Notes under the pieces: model-generated
The model's database searches: none
What the model was told of the DNA's origin: nothing
Seen by the model: the letters and a program-made list of their open reading frames with translations, nothing else
Shown: piece after piece, positions 32,544 through 44,891 of the stretch
Position numbering within the stretch: the first letter of the stretch is position 1
Layout of the letters: every line of letters begins with the position of its first letter
Program-made: the position numbers and the translations under genes
NCBI GenBank assembly: GCA_001466705.2
Contig: LATX02000154.1
Coordinates: 434,001 to 498,000, forward strand
Length of the DNA stretch: 64,000 bases
Direction: 5' to 3'
Source: Moniliophthora roreri
Taxonomy: Eukaryota; Basidiomycota; Agaricomycetes; Agaricales; Marasmiaceae

Positions 32544-35365
32544 CGTGTCGATAAATCGAGAGCAGATGAGCAGCTGAGCTTGTCAATCCGTTGGTCTCTA
32601 AGTTCTATTAAATAGGTTGTCGGTATAGCACGGGGAAACATAGGATCGCCCATTCAATCACATTGACCAAAGATTACCGATTCTGAAGGTTGACGGGAAC
32701 ATGAGCTGAAAAGCCTATGAGTAAAGGCTGTTTGCCGTGTATCACCAGAGGTATTTCTGTTACATGATGGTATCAGCGAATGAGAAATATCATGCTCAAC
32801 CTCAGCTGACCTCTGTTTTCGGTGAATTGGTATACCAAGTTTCCGAAAATTTGGCATATTTATACAGCACTGTGAATGGTCATCGGCAAGCAGCTCGGTC
32901 AAAACGCTCTAATATAGCATGGTCAGTGATTTGAAATATGATTGTGTAGAATGCGTACCTTGGGCATGGGGAACACAGCCGCATCTTATGATCCAAGTAG
33001 CAACATTGTAGCAGCTTGATTCACATCTAAGCAGCAAAACTCCAGGGATCGAGACTTAGCAGGGTCGTAGTCGTCTATTTGGAATTGAAGTCTGGGCAAT
33101 ACGTTTGAGGAGGACAATCGCTGTGATAGAGATTTGATAAACCACAAGTGGACCACCATGATTCCCACCAGGTCATGATCCGAGTCCGAGGAGGTATCGA
33201 CCCGAATATCTTCCTCAAAGTGCGCGGCTTGCTCTTTTAGACCATTTCTCGCAAGGCACGGCGAACTGACGATATATGGGAGAAATTTGTTAAGATGCCA
33301 GGTGGTATTCTGAAAGGCTATTTCAGCAAGACGAGCTCTCCTCGGATGTCATTCTCGGAGCGTACCTGTCATACCCTAGGCCATACAATCCCACAATCCT
33401 GTCCAGACGTTATGTTTGATTCCTTCCATTCAGTCCTGCCGAACAAATACTCAAACAAGTGCGTGCCCGAGTTCTTGTCCGAATATCCAAATTAAAAGAA
33501 TTTATCTTCTGTTCCTCTCTATATCATGTAAGATCATTTCGTCTACGGGTGGGTATTAGCGTCGTACCTTGTCGTGCAACAGGTGAAAAGGACATGAGTA
33601 TCTGCTGGTCATCAGGGAGTTCCGTCGAGTACCAGCGTCCAGCAGAAAAATTTGGATGGCAAATTACCGATTCCCATGAGCCTGAGGGACCGTGACCCAA
33701 TCCAGGGAATGAAGCTCGAGGGAGTAAGTAGAGGTCACGGAGTTTCGGGTGAGGAGAGGCACGTAAAACTTTCTCACGAAAAGTTGGACTTCACTTCTTC
33801 CTCCCCCCTCAACGTTATGCGCAAGCCGTGGATACATGCCTCAGGGAAAATCGTGCTGTTTACACTACTAATGCGAGAACTATTCAAGCTTTACAAAGTC
33901 TCGGACTACCACCATCATCTCCGGACGTTGAAAATCCCCACGGGACCATACGAAAGGTCTTACAATTTATAACTGCCTTAGCGGATAATGCAGTCTCAGG
34001 ACCTGCTAGGAGACCTGCCCAATCCAAGACCGGGATTCCTAGTCTTATACAAAAAAGCTAGATGCCTCGTGTCGGGTGGGTTCGAATGTTCCTCGACAAG
34101 TCAATTCCCGAAGATGCGGACTCTTCCCTACCATCCAGTACCGAAGGGAGAGAATCCCTGGACCTCATTCTTGAGTGTATTTCCCTTGCTATTGGTGTAT
34201 CCAAGCCTCATTCCAGATGAAGCAGATACCAATGATACAAGAACTTAAAAGTATGTCACCACAATTTTCGCGACTTCTGTTCAAAGCGGTGCCCTTCCAG
34301 ATCGGGGGAGATAATCCTGATTTTGCGTGGATAGGGTGGTGTTGTTTACTTCGAGGCACACTACTCAAGCAAGAGGGCGATTTAGCACGAACCATGAACG
34401 ACATGATGGCCCTCTCCAAACAGCCAGTCCAAACGAATCTACATCGATTATATCCACAGACAATGTCGACGTCCTAAACGTGATATATACCCCCTCCGGA
34501 TCTCGGATTCACTTATTCCCCGATATCACCTTCAACGGTGGCCTAGCTGCTCTCGCATGACTTCTTACGGTCCTAATCGTACGGAGAAGCACCCTGCAAC
34601 AGGTAGCGGATGCTCTCCCGAGTTTCAAAATTCCAACGTTATTGTGGGCCTTGCTCTCACTCAGCTCAAAGCCACCGCGTTCATATCTACCTGCGGACAA
34701 GACGAGGATGCTTGCACCGCTCTTACGGAAAACCTGGACCAAGCTGAAGGAAATCGCATTAGACATGCATTCGATCTTTTGAGATTCGAAGCACAGTGGA
34801 AGGCCGTTTTGTGTTTATCATAAGGTATTTCATGATCTATATTCCCGATAGCGAGAGCCAGCTAAATCTGCTCTCGTAACATCGTTGAATAGAACGACTT
34901 GCCATTCGAGGGATACGTCCCTCGATACTTTTGCTGAACGCTCACTTGTGCCTGTGTTGAATGGCACGACAAAGCTATACTCCAGGCTATGGTGAAACGT
35001 CGCTGACAAAAGAAATTCGATACCCCAGGCGACGCCGGACTCGACTTTTGCCGTGGAGATGTCATGTCCGCAGAAAATTTTCAAAGTGAGAGACCTTGAA
35101 TCAATCACCAACAACAAGGCACTACTGGGGATTCCAGATAAAGCAAATAATATTAGGAACTGAGCGGAGTCGTGAGACTGGTGCGGAGGGCAAGCTGTTC
35201 GCGGTTACATATGTTCCTTCGATAGGAAGAAGAATCGCATCTCCATGGGTCACATACCTATTTATGGATCTTCCTGATGCATTTCCTGACGTTGGGAGCT
35301 AGAGTCGACGAAATGGTTATATATGAGTACATAACATTGAGACCTCAGAAGCGATATCATCCGTA
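32544..35365. other. no recognised gene; possibly a decayed or multi-exon unknown gene at 33.8-34.8 kb
   Basis: On the plus strand between about 33830 and 34823 several compatible frames follow each other: SLGLPPSSPDVENPHG..RKVLQFITALADNAVSGPARRPAQ, then a segment with SLDLILECISLAIGV, later ALTQLKATAFISTCGQDEDACTALTENLDQ. They could be exons of an unknown gene or remnants of one. I could not define splice sites that join them, and I recognise no domain. The rest of the interval (32.6-33.6 and 34.9-35.3 kb) shows nothing. Confidence 0.3.
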
Positions 35366-37584
35366 TCATAATTTCCCTTTAATTCTTACATTCCGTTCAT
35401 ACTCCTCCACCAATGCACGTCTCAGTGTTTTTCCTGTTTCACTCTTCGGTAACTGCAGAGGTGCGTCAGTAGACCGAGCTATGAAAGAGGAATGATGATA
35501 CTCACCTCGTCGATCACCTTAATACCACCTCTCAGCCACTTATACCTACTCAAAGCCTCCTTATGCCACCGATCCAACTCTTCCAATGCCTGCTTGCTGC
35601 CAAGCTGGTTCCCGGCTTGGCTGAGCACTACCCACGCTCTAGGGACCTTCTCTTCTACACCCTGAACAGTGACACCGGCCACTGCCACGTCGCTAACGAG
35701 TTTGCTCGGATGTGCAAGAAGTACATTCTCGATCTCCATGGGCGACACTTGCGAGCCAGAGATCTTGAATATGTCTTTCTTGCGGTCTGCATAGCTGTAA
35801 CACCCATCATCAGCTTCACGCCCATAAGTAGCACGAGCGAAAGAAATGTACTCACAATAAAACCCCATCCTTATTTGCTTTGAACATATCCCCCGTTCTT
35901 AACCATCTTCCTTCCTCTGCTTCCGAATCCTTCATCTTCACAAACGTCTCAGCATTCGCTGTGGGATTGTCCCAATATCCCGCACAGGTACTTGGGCCTC
36001 TGAGGTATAGCTCTCCCGGCTCGTCAACCTCAGCATCTGACCCATCTTCACGAAGAATCCGCCCTTGTATTCCAGCGGTGAGGATGCCTACGGAACCTTC
36101 CCCTTTCGTGTCTGGTAGCGGGCGAGAATCGGGTTTGAGACGAAGCCCGGGTGTTGGTTGCTGCGTTGCCGCGCAAACAAGTTCAGTCATTCCAAAACCT
36201 GACACATCGTTGTATTCAACTTCACGAATTGGCCTTACAAACACAAAGTCTTACCGACAGTGAATACCAGCTTGTCTGACACGCGCTCTTTGAACTTGTT
36301 CTGAAGTACATCCGATGCATATGCTGCACCAGCAACAACCGAACTGACACTCTCCATGGCTTCTTTAAGGTTCGGGTAGTCGAGGTTGATGAGCTGGTGC
36401 ATCATGGAAGGCACGAGTGGGAGCAGTGTCACTCCGTACCTATACAAGATCATTCAGTTTGATACAGGGAGATTGCGGGAATGAGATACCTTCTGATTAG
36501 TTGTACAGCCTTGACAGGATTCCACCGGCCCATGATTACCCACGTAGCACGAGTGATGAAAGCACGCTGACAATACGCAGCTAGGCCGTAGGCATGGTGC
36601 ATAGGAAGAAAAGCGAGTGTGACCGGGAGACTTGCTGGCGGCGGCGGAGGATTCTGAATGGATGGATAGTTCAGATATAGGTGAGAAGAGAGCTGAAGAG
36701 CGACGTACGACTAAGCTAGTTTCCATGGCGCTCAGCTGGATAATAGAAGCGTAGATGTTTCCGTGGGTCATCATCGCAGCTGCAGTAAGGGAAATAAGTC
36801 ATAGAAAGAAGAATGTTGCAAAGCGCGTACCCTTGGGCAAGCCGGTCGTTCCACTTGAGAATATCAGATACGCCAACGTATCCTTCCGTACCAGACATAC
36901 ATCCTGCCGGGGTATCTTCCGCCTTCTAACGTCTGCGATCATCTCCGACAGTGTCCTGGGTCCTTGTCCATTGTCCAATAGATAGATGTGGTCTGGTGAG
37001 AGACCAGCTTCTTTGGCAACAGGTAAAGCAAGAGGCAATAGCTTTGCTTGGACAAATAGCCTCGTGGCACGGCTTAGTTTGAGAGCATGAAGAAGTTCGA
37101 ATCGAGTTGCATAGAAAGCGATGAGAGCATAAGGTGTTGCGGTCGCGAGAAGGGCGTTCATCAAGATAATATAGTCCTAAATCAATGAGCATTTGCCTTT
37201 TATGAGTAGACATCTGACGTACCGACGAATTTTCACTCATGATACCGACCACCTCTCTAGCTTCAGTGCTAAGTGAGCCATCTTCAGTAATCTCTGGTGC
37301 ACCTCCTAAGCCGAGCCCGCCAGATTCAACCGGTGCACCAAGCGCTGTTATGGCGTCTTGCAACCGGTTTTTAAATGCACTGCAAAATGAATCAGAGAGA
37401 ATCAGAGAAAGAAAACGATAAAAACCCGCCTGTATTTCAATTCCTTCCCGGTTACAGCATCGATATGTAGCGTGAAATCTTCCCACTGCTTTTGGATAGG
37501 TCTATTGAAGAGCACATTAAAGGCATTGATAGGCTCATTTGAAGGTATTGACGGAGGATTGGGGTATGGAGATTGTATATGCAT
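35366..37584 (-). CDS. 4-coumarate-CoA ligase / acyl-CoA synthetase-like adenylating enzyme
   Basis: ANL-superfamily enzyme that would activate a carboxylic acid with ATP and load it on CoA. The start is chosen at 37584 (ATGCATATAC). Spliced exons show the family in order: LIFSSGTTGLPKG (ATP loop), LPMHHAYGLA, VVAGAAYASD, GFGMTEL, GELYLRGP...GYW, WLRTGDMF, the hinge DRKKDIFKISGSQVSP.E, and the C-terminal LPKSETGKTLRR with the catalytic Lys. It ends RIKGKL, stop at 35366. About eight introns are present. The first donor appears to be GC (TACAG|gcgggt, 37429), which is unusual and less certain. The substrate is not readable from the sequence; phenylpropanoid-like or medium-chain acids are typical. 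No PTS1 is seen. Confidence 0.85.
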
Positions 37585-38530
37585 GGTTCCAACGTGTAAT
37601 GCGTCTCGTACTTCCACAATAAGAGTGCATGCCTGAGCCAACACGAGCCATTCTGCACCGAGTGGGGCACACCCTTGAGAAAAACGAGGTCAGATGTCGG
37701 TGATGTTCTGATGAATACTAAACTCACGGCCGCCGTGTTTGCGAACTGCCGTTGCCAGTCCGACTTTGGCATAATTCTTCTTCTTTTTTTCAGCTAAATG
37801 GGGGGTCGTAGCAAATTGGTGAGGTCGAAGAGAGCGACATAGTCGCGGTCGGAAATCAAGTCCCCGCGGCAATTTCCGTGCCTCACGGAACTTGCTCTTC
37901 TACCATGTCTTCTGGTTGCGGTGACTCTTATTCTGGCTGCTTTCGTATGTTCACTGGCTGGACATATTAACGTATGGACAGTGCCTCGTGCGAGTGAGGA
38001 CACTCAATTAGCGCCATTTGCCACAATTCGCTTATTTTGCTCTTCGGATAACTAGTAACCTTGGCTTCTTGCGTCGACGTCAACTGAAGGCTCAATCACC
38101 ATTCAAAGACTTCCATAACGTCTGTCTCGAGCTTGAGTATGTACCTGAACTCCTATCATGACTCAGAACCGCTCCAAATCCCATTCTGCAGGCCTATTGC
38201 GCTTATCTTCCGGAGCCATGCATGAGTTTTTTTTTCATTTCCCGTAAACACCTCTATGCCCAGAGATATGGCCCCGTATATGGCTCCAGGACAAGGTGCA
38301 TTCCGGCATCAATAATCGTCGCAACAGCGCCGCAGAGGTGGCACCGACAAGTTCTTGCTTATTCTAAATGGAACTTTGGAATATCACTTCGCCACTGACG
38401 GAGCAGACTCATGCTCTACGTGCTGCTTCCATTACATCACACACGTTTTAACCCTACATAAACAGGACGTCCTACAAGGTCTCTGTTCGCTTTCGCTTCC
38501 CCGCCCTTTTCATTGAAGCCCCCTGACAGA
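37585..38530. other. divergent intergenic region, no gene seen
   Basis: Lies between the ligase-like gene (minus) and lectin 2 (plus), so it should hold both promoters. Short minus-strand frames near 37690-38003 are Arg-rich and not convincing. A CCCTACATAAACAGG about 80 bp before the lectin start is TATA-poor. Nothing else is supportable. Confidence 0.4.
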
Positions 38531-39183
38531 ATGGCCCCAGCTGAAGTCGTGCAAAGCGGTGGAACATACCGCATTGTAAACGCCTCCTCAGGAACTCTGC
38601 TTGACCTGTCGCAGCAGGACAATCGCAGTGGTATTTTTGCTCTCCGTATCCCTGTGAAGACGTGGAGACACTGACATTCTTGCAGTTATTGGCTGGCCAC
38701 GAAACGATGCCCCGAATCAGCATGTCCGTCTACTTCCGCTGACTTCGTCGCTCTCTTTCTAATGTACGTTTTTTTTTAGTGGACAGTAGTGTGGGCCGGC
38801 AACGGCTGGACCTTCCAGTCCGTATCTTCAAACACGTTTCTCGGCATCGAAGCTACACCGGAAAACGGCGTCCCTCTCATTGTCAAGCAGGAGCCCACCA
38901 TCTGGCACATTTGGCATGACCAAATTAATAGCGAAAATTACCGGTGGGTTTTACGATTCCCTTCCATCCTCTATAAGCATCCCTGAGCATGTTTCTTTCT
39001 AGTGTGTATATCCCAAACACAACCCAGAATTGGGACTTGTATGACTATGGAAATAAGAGACCGGGAGATCCTGTAACATTATGGACTAACTGGTGAGGTT
39101 CCATGCGCCCACCCCGTGTCGTGTTCTGACTTTTTGCGTACAGGAACGGCGTTCATCAGACTTGGAAGTTTGAGCGTGTGTAA
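38531..39183 (+). CDS. ricin-B-type beta-trefoil lectin-like protein 2
   Basis: Starts MAPAEVVQSGGTYRIVNASSG and ends WKFERV, stop 39181-39183; about 140 residues over five exons. It parallels lectin 1: GTLLDLSQQDN, W....NQHWTVVWAGNGWTFQSV, FLGIEATPENGVPL, YRVYIPNTTQNWDLYDYGN.RPGDPVTLWTNW and NGVHQTWKFE. Introns follow the same plan as lectin 1 (for example phase-2 within the Arg of NYR), which helped define that gene. There is no signal peptide, so a cytosolic lectin is likely. The trefoil QxW repeats are partly degenerate, and sugar binding is not assured. Confidence 0.75.
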
Positions 39184-39671
39184 GAGATCGATGGACTATT
39201 GACTTCAGTATTGCGATCTTGGGGACTCAATAATGTATTGACTTCCGTATAACATATGTACTTTCTGGCCCGCCGATGTTTCGTCACAAACCTTCCGACC
39301 AACTAATTTTGAGTTCGTCCATGAAGTCACTTTGGAGAAAACAAATCCAAATAGCTCAAAACGGACTTTTCCGTATCGAGTCCTCCAGTCCGGGAGCTTT
39401 TGAAGACTCTGCCTCAGTCATCCCCTTCACCCTTGTTTCATCGTCAGACTCGGGCAGAAAACCTTTCACTTTGCACCACGGAATCCTAAGACCCTAGCAT
39501 CTGACCAGCGGAAAAGTGACGATGGTAGTTAGCTGCATCCCATTAGCCAAGCAAGGGTGCTCCCTCACTAGCCCTCAAGTTCCTCTACTTGCTTGTCTGT
39601 GACGATTGCTTCTACGTCCGCTCAGGCCAATGATTCTGGATGGGTTGACTAGTGGGCACTCTAGGTACCGA
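39184..39671. other. short intergenic region, no gene seen
   Basis: Between lectin 2 and the tRNA. The 73-codon frame at 39276 has no family resemblance and I do not call it. No repeats or motifs noted. Confidence 0.4.
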
Positions 39672-39752
39672 AGCAGCATGGCGCAGTGGTAGCGCGCGGG
39701 GCCCATATTATGTGATACCCCGAGGTCACTTGATCGAAACAAGTTGCTGCTA
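39672..39752 (+). tRNA. initiator tRNA-Met (CAT), 9-nt intron, copy 2
   Basis: Base-identical to the minus-strand copy at 31309-31389. All stems pair: AGCAGCA with TGCTGCT (A73 at 39752), GCGC/GCGC, CGGGG/CCCCG and ACTTG/CAAGT. Loop CCCATA is followed by the intron TTATGTGAT (39708-39716) and then A38. The T loop ATCGAAA (A54, A60) marks the initiator type. Flanking DNA differs between the two copies. Confidence 0.93.
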
Positions 39753-39755
39753 TTT

Positions 39756-39763
39756 GTTTTTTT
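39756..39763 (+). terminator. RNA polymerase III T-run terminator of tRNA-Met copy 2
   Basis: A run of T directly after the tRNA 3' end, in TATTTGTTTTTTTTGATA, as expected for a Pol III gene. Confidence 0.7.
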
Positions 39764-39806
39764 TGATACAATACAATTCAGTAAAGTCAGGTCCACGCCG
39801 ACGCTA

Positions 39807-40759
39807 CTAAACAAACATCAATGTAAACATAGTACCCATCCCAGCTGCTGCCGCAACGCCTAACATATTCAACGGAATCAGCGCTGCACCGTTTGTAGGC
39901 GCCCCAGCCGGGGCACCTGTGGTTGTTGTTGCCCCAGAAGTCAAGGGGACGGCGCTCCCGCTTTGGCTCAGGCTGGCGGGTATCTGGCTCAGGGAAGGCG
40001 AGCTGCTGGTTATTAGACTTCCGGAGAGTATCGAAGAGGGTCCTATCGGTGACGATGAATCGACACCGCCGCTGACACTCGCACTTGATTGGACCGTTGA
40101 CGCTCCGGGAGAACCAACGACCCCGCTGAATCCGGAGGCAGTCTGCGTAGGAATGGGTATCCCACCAGCATTGTTACAGATTGCCCCAAACTCTGGTAGA
40201 TATGTGTCATGAGGCTGGGATAGTGGGAAGGAACAGAGTACGAGTGTACGTACGATTCAGGATACCCTGTGCCTCCTCAATGACCGTTTCATTTGGTTTA
40301 ATTGCACTGATGCAATCCACACAACTCGTCAGATTGTTGGAGTTTTCCGGTGTGCAAAGGCACTGAAACGTTGCGCAGGTCTTTGAGTTTGATTCGTATC
40401 CATGGTGGTAGATGGCGTTTCATCAATGTATTGATTATTATTATCCTAGGACGCGCGTGTAATAGCATGAATGAATACTTACATTAATGGTATCGATTAT
40501 CACGTTGCAAATACCCTGGCAGGATTGTGGGATGTTGGTTGGTGTACTAGTCACACCAGTGCTAGATTGCCTCCCGAACAATGATCCCTGAATCTCAACT
40601 AGAAAGGTAAAGAAATTCAGTACCAACACGAGTAGATTGTAGAATGGGCTAAAGCATCCGAGCATGCAACAGGGCGAAGCTTTTTGGGAGGAAAATCTCA
40701 GGCTCACCGAAAAAGAACGAGATCGTGAACACCGCAAGGCCAAAGTTCTTCAACGTCAT
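39807..40759 (-). CDS. secreted eight-cysteine, Ser/Thr-rich, probably GPI-anchored protein 1
   Basis: Starts at 40759 with MTLKNFGLAVFTISFFF, a signal peptide interrupted by an intron. The mature part has the spaced cysteines SCQGIC, TCATFQCLC, SCVDC and ICNN (eight in total). It is followed by about 100 residues rich in Ser, Thr, Gly and Pro, and a hydrophobic end (PLNMLGVAAAAGMGTMFTLMFV, stop at 39807). This layout suggests a surface protein with a GPI anchor. The Cys spacing recalls CFEM domains, but the CxxC in place of the usual wider spacing argues against a simple CFEM call. Its neighbour at 41.1-42.0 kb is a paralogue in the same orientation. Confidence 0.65.
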
Positions 40760-41120
40760 ATTCAATTCGATAGGAGGTGGTTACTCGGCGGAGGAAGGAC
40801 TAGCTTTGCCAGTAAATGGTGTGGTAGGAAACAGCAGCGAAGGGCTACTCTTCTTGTCACATTCGGTATTTCTGAGAATTGAAGAAAAGAAGCCCAACCG
40901 TCAACGTAAACATTCTGATTTTCCCAGAGAGAGAAAGACAGCTCGTATTGAGCCCATGAGGCGTTTGCCGGGCACAGGTGATGTGAAAGGATCCCCTAGG
41001 GCCAGGGGTATAGGAGAAATACGTTGGATTGGTCATTATTCCAAAGTTCTACATTATGAGTGTTCAATATCCAACTATTCTCAAAGTAGACCCTGTCCAC
41101 GAACAAATGCTCCGCTCCTC

Positions 41121-42001
41121 TTAAAGGAAGAAGACGAACAACGCAGCACAAACGCCCGAGACAACGGCCCAGTTTCCGTGGAGGTTTGCAGCGCCGTTAT
41201 TGCCGCTCGGAAGATTGCTATTTGAAGAACCGCCGTTACTGCCATTGCTTCCGTTGCTGCCATTGCTACCATTGGCTGGCCCGGTTTGTTCGCTCGATAT
41301 TGTGGTTCGTGTTCGGGTGGGACTGGTAGAGATGACATCGTCGTCATCGTCTCCCGATGTCACAACTACACTTGAAGTTGGTCGCGCCGTGGTACGGCCA
41401 GTGGAATCGGCCGTGCCAGGAGTACTGCGTGTAGCAGAGGTAACATCCGTGACAGATCCTCCGCCGATGGTGCCGCTAGGAATAGTTCCACCGATCGAGT
41501 TGCAAGATTGGACGTAATCTAGGACAAGATTCTTATGGGTCAGAGAGTGAACATACTGAAGGATTAGTCCAACTAACCGTCATATATGCCCTGGATTTGG
41601 CTCTGCGAGGTTGGAGCGATGGAAACGAAGCAAGCGAAACACTCGCGCATGTTCGCCGCATTGGTGTTGGTGCAACCACAAAGACGGTCGGACGATGTTG
41701 AACATCCCTGGTCAAAAGCAGTCAGAAATCCCAATTCCCTGAATCCCGAGGTGAATAATGGCGTACCTGAATATCGCTGACTATCGCGGCACATTGGGAT
41801 TGGCACCCAGCAGGAATGACAGAAGGGTCAAAAGTTGATTGACGAGCAACGAGGGCAGAAAGAGGGTTCCTCGTGACGAAGCTGGCCGACGCTACACGGA
41901 ACACATAGGTGAGTTTGATGTACTTTAGCGTTTGTGAAACGACAGGCACCTGAACTCGACACCGCGAGAGTCAAGAGAAGAGCAGAAGTGCTTTTGAACA
42001 T
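41121..42001 (-). CDS. secreted eight-cysteine, Ser/Thr-rich, probably GPI-anchored protein 2
   Basis: Starts at 42001 with MFKSTSALLLTLAVSSS, a signal peptide cut by a short intron. Then CQSQC, GCSTSSDRLCGC, ECFAC and SCNS repeat the cysteine plan of protein 1. A Ser/Thr/Gly-rich region follows with DDDD and a simple NGSNGSNGSNGSNGG repeat. The C-terminus is hydrophobic (GNWAVVSGVCAALFVFFL, stop at 41121), as in GPI-anchored proteins. At least three introns are present. Its role is unknown; cell-wall or surface function is inferred. Confidence 0.68.
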
Positions 42002-42861
42002 CTTGTTGTGAAGGGAAGATGGTCGACCACAGGACTACGATAGGACAGAGTTGGTGGTTATTCGAGCACCTGGTGAAGGAGACGACTGGGGAACATCGCA
42101 GGATAACGTGTCTTTTTATGACTTTGAGAAATCTGCCAAGAGGGATGTCGATGTCAAGGGATGTTTGACTGTTGAGCTGGCACGTATGGGCGCCATTATA
42201 CCTTCTCGTTCCTGGGCTCGACCCTGGCCATCTTCAGATGTAATTGCCTTTTCAGTATGGGATCACGTCAAAAGTTGATGTTCATAGTGATGCGAACTGT
42301 CCAACTTTTTTGAGAGCCTATGCCTGCCAGGGCCTGAAGTCGGCCATTCTGGCGTTGATACAGTGATTCCTCTCTGCACGTTCAGCAGTGAAAGATGAAC
42401 GTTCATCGCCAGATTCCGCCAGAAGTGCCGCCATATATATGCCGGCGTAGCTTGCGCTAGCACCAACACCGTCGCCGCTTAGGACCTATTCAATACTTAA
42501 GTGGCGCTCAAGGCTGTTGTACAATGACAATGAAGCGGACCTGGAGAGACGTAAATCATGTTTTGCCGATGCAAACAGTCAAAGGAGGTGAAAGGACCGC
42601 GATATATGACGGGCACTGCCAAACGCCCTTAAAGGACGAGTTTTTTTCCAGCTCCGCGAAGGATAGAAATCTGTCATTTGCATGAGGCAGATGAGTCGTT
42701 GCACTAACTGAGATTCCAAGCACGAGGCTCAACACTGAGCTAAAACGACGAAGCTATTGCAATCTCGGATTTGATTCGTGGGCGCCTGCATGTTCCGGGA
42801 GACTCAACGTCTAGCGAAGTTTGAACCGAAATGGTGCCGAAATAGGACAGGAACGGGTTGA
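42002..42861. other. no gene seen
   Basis: Upstream of secreted protein 2. Only short frames; no repeats except that the element at 42862 begins immediately after. Nothing supportable. Confidence 0.4.
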
Positions 42862-43426
42862 AGGACCCCAGATTATTAGGTCTAATGATGGATCCGGATT
42901 CGGCATAAACAGGGGGTCTAGGACCTGGTATGATGGATCCAGGTTCGGCATAAACACCCGGAGGATAGGTTCGGCGAAAAGAAGCTTAGACCACCCCACA
43001 GACAGGGGTTTCAAAGTATCTCTCGATGTCCACAGAAGGCCTTCAGAAATGAACCACAGATAGTACAGCCCTTTCTGATGGCAACGTTCGGTTGACTACA
43101 GCAGAGGAGCTCTCAATATTCAAGGATTTGCAGTCATCACACACTTTGCTTGGGGATGCAATGAAGGACTTTAGGAAGCGTAATACTAGTACAGATTAGT
43201 CTATATGTTATCAGTATCATGTCTAAATACTTCAGAAAGCCTCGAGATACTCGTAGAGTCTGTTTTAAAGTGGTTTCGGCGCTGCAGGCGACGATTTGGG
43301 AGTTTGGCAGAGCCGGAACCTGGTTCGGCATAAAAATAGGGGGTCCCGACTGAAATCGGTTCGGCATAAACAGCCCAGATTTTGGGCTGCCTGGATCCAT
43401 CATTAGACCTAATAATCTGGGGTCCT
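42862..43426. mobile_element. 565-bp non-autonomous inverted-repeat element with 5-bp target duplication
   Basis: The terminal inverted repeats are 34 bp and perfect by eye (42862-42895 against 43393-43426), beginning AGGACCCCAGATTATTAGG. The flanks are GTTGA on both sides (42857-42861 and 43427-43431), consistent with a 5-bp target-site duplication. Inside, the motif GGTTCGGCATAAA occurs near both ends in opposite sense. No transposase frame is present; a 134-codon minus frame that overlaps it is a chance frame. Confidence 0.75.
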
Positions 43427-43431
43427 GTTGA

Positions 43432-44891
43432 AGAAGTGAGCGCTGGGAACGACAGTACCGTTGCCAAGTAGTCCATGGTTTTTGATGACAAGTTCACACG
43501 TGTACGTTGCTTCCAAGTTTGCCGAATAGTCCATAGTTCTGTTTTTTTTTTTTCTTTTTTCCCCTTTTTCCGATGATAATTGTGCACCATTGCTGGCTTC
43601 ATCATAAATTACCATCTCATTACGCTGGCTTTGAAAGTAAACGTGTATTATTTATAGAATGGTAGTCTTTGTACCGTATACGGTCGCCGAGTAGTGGTTC
43701 ATGGTCTGCGATCGATTTTTTGCGCCTCAGGCTGGTCCTTAGATCTCTTGTCCCCTAATTAAAACTGCATTATTTCAGTATTAGATCCTAGATACATTGT
43801 TTGCGCTATTTTAGCTCGAAGGCTCTGGGACGTGGGCCGTGAGTGAGAAAGCTGGGGCCATAGGCAATCATTCTGAGAGATGACCTTTCTACGCTGGCAT
43901 TACATCTCCTTATTTCTCGTAATTATTGAATTAAGGTACTACATGTTCCTACACTATCATGGAGTGCTTATATATTATAGATGATGCAGGAGATGAAAAG
44001 AACGGTCCTTGAGTTTTGATAACACTGATACACTAGCGTAAGATGTCACTGTTCAAACTTTAACCAAGCAACTTCGAGAGCATTGACACGGATAGTGGGC
44101 CTTGAATTTGAAGGGGGACATGTGTGACAAGTTCCTGGCTGGATGACCCAGACAGACTTGCTGTACTGTGAGAGCCGCAAGAAAGATTTGGAGAGATTTG
44201 GAATAATCCGAGTAATGGAGGACGATTGAGACGGGAGACGCATGAAGTCTGAGAATTTGTGCACCTCCGTAAAATTCATACGACACTCATCCAGAGCTCC
44301 CAAAACCCTCCTAGTGTGTCTGAATCCCCGAGATCACTCCAATCCGTACATAAAGAACCTGAAAAGAGCAGTTCTGAGTGGGGGACCAGTTGGGATAGGT
44401 GCTGGATAGGCGCAAAAATCGTAAGAGAACTTGAGAAAAAATAGCGCAGACCACTCGACAGCCACAACTCGGATAACATATCGCTCACAATGTTCAGATT
44501 GATTGAGGTTCGGTGGTTGAGAGAGGAGACAAGTTGGGGAGCAACGTATACGTGTGAACTTGGCAAAATAGACCATGGACTACTCGGCAACCGTACACTA
44601 GGCACACTCGGCATTGCCAGCCCGGCTCTTTAACACTTGCAAGGAGCCATTGATAGAAAAATCTCCAAGTTCCTCTCTCCTCTCTCGTGGCTGAAAATGG
44701 GGACATTTCCGAGGCCATCCATCTGCCCGAACCATCTTGGTCAGATTGGTGTTCTTGCTGACAGAATGGCTGACTGAGCATTAGGGTAAATGACGCGTTT
44801 GTTGTTAGTTATGGTGAGTATCTGACCTGCTTTTAATCCTGCTTTAGTCTCACATTTTTCCTCAGTCGACATTCCTTTCGAGCCCTGAAAC
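43432..44891. other. no gene seen
   Basis: AT-rich interval before the first dehydrogenase-like gene. A poly-T/poly-C-like patch is at 43540-43570. The last 200-250 bp (from about 44650) resemble the 53200-53385 region before the second dehydrogenase gene, so they belong to that duplication. No protein recognised. Confidence 0.4.

Noticed and set aside
35366..39183. Secondary-metabolite cluster around the CoA-ligase-like gene
   Set aside because: No polyketide, peptide or terpene synthase, P450 or transporter is nearby; the monooxygenase pieces elsewhere are pseudogenes.
43201..43605. 134-codon minus frame overlapping the inverted-repeat element as a transposase
   Set aside because: No transposase motif; the frame crosses the element border and includes a poly-Lys artefact of the T-rich flank.
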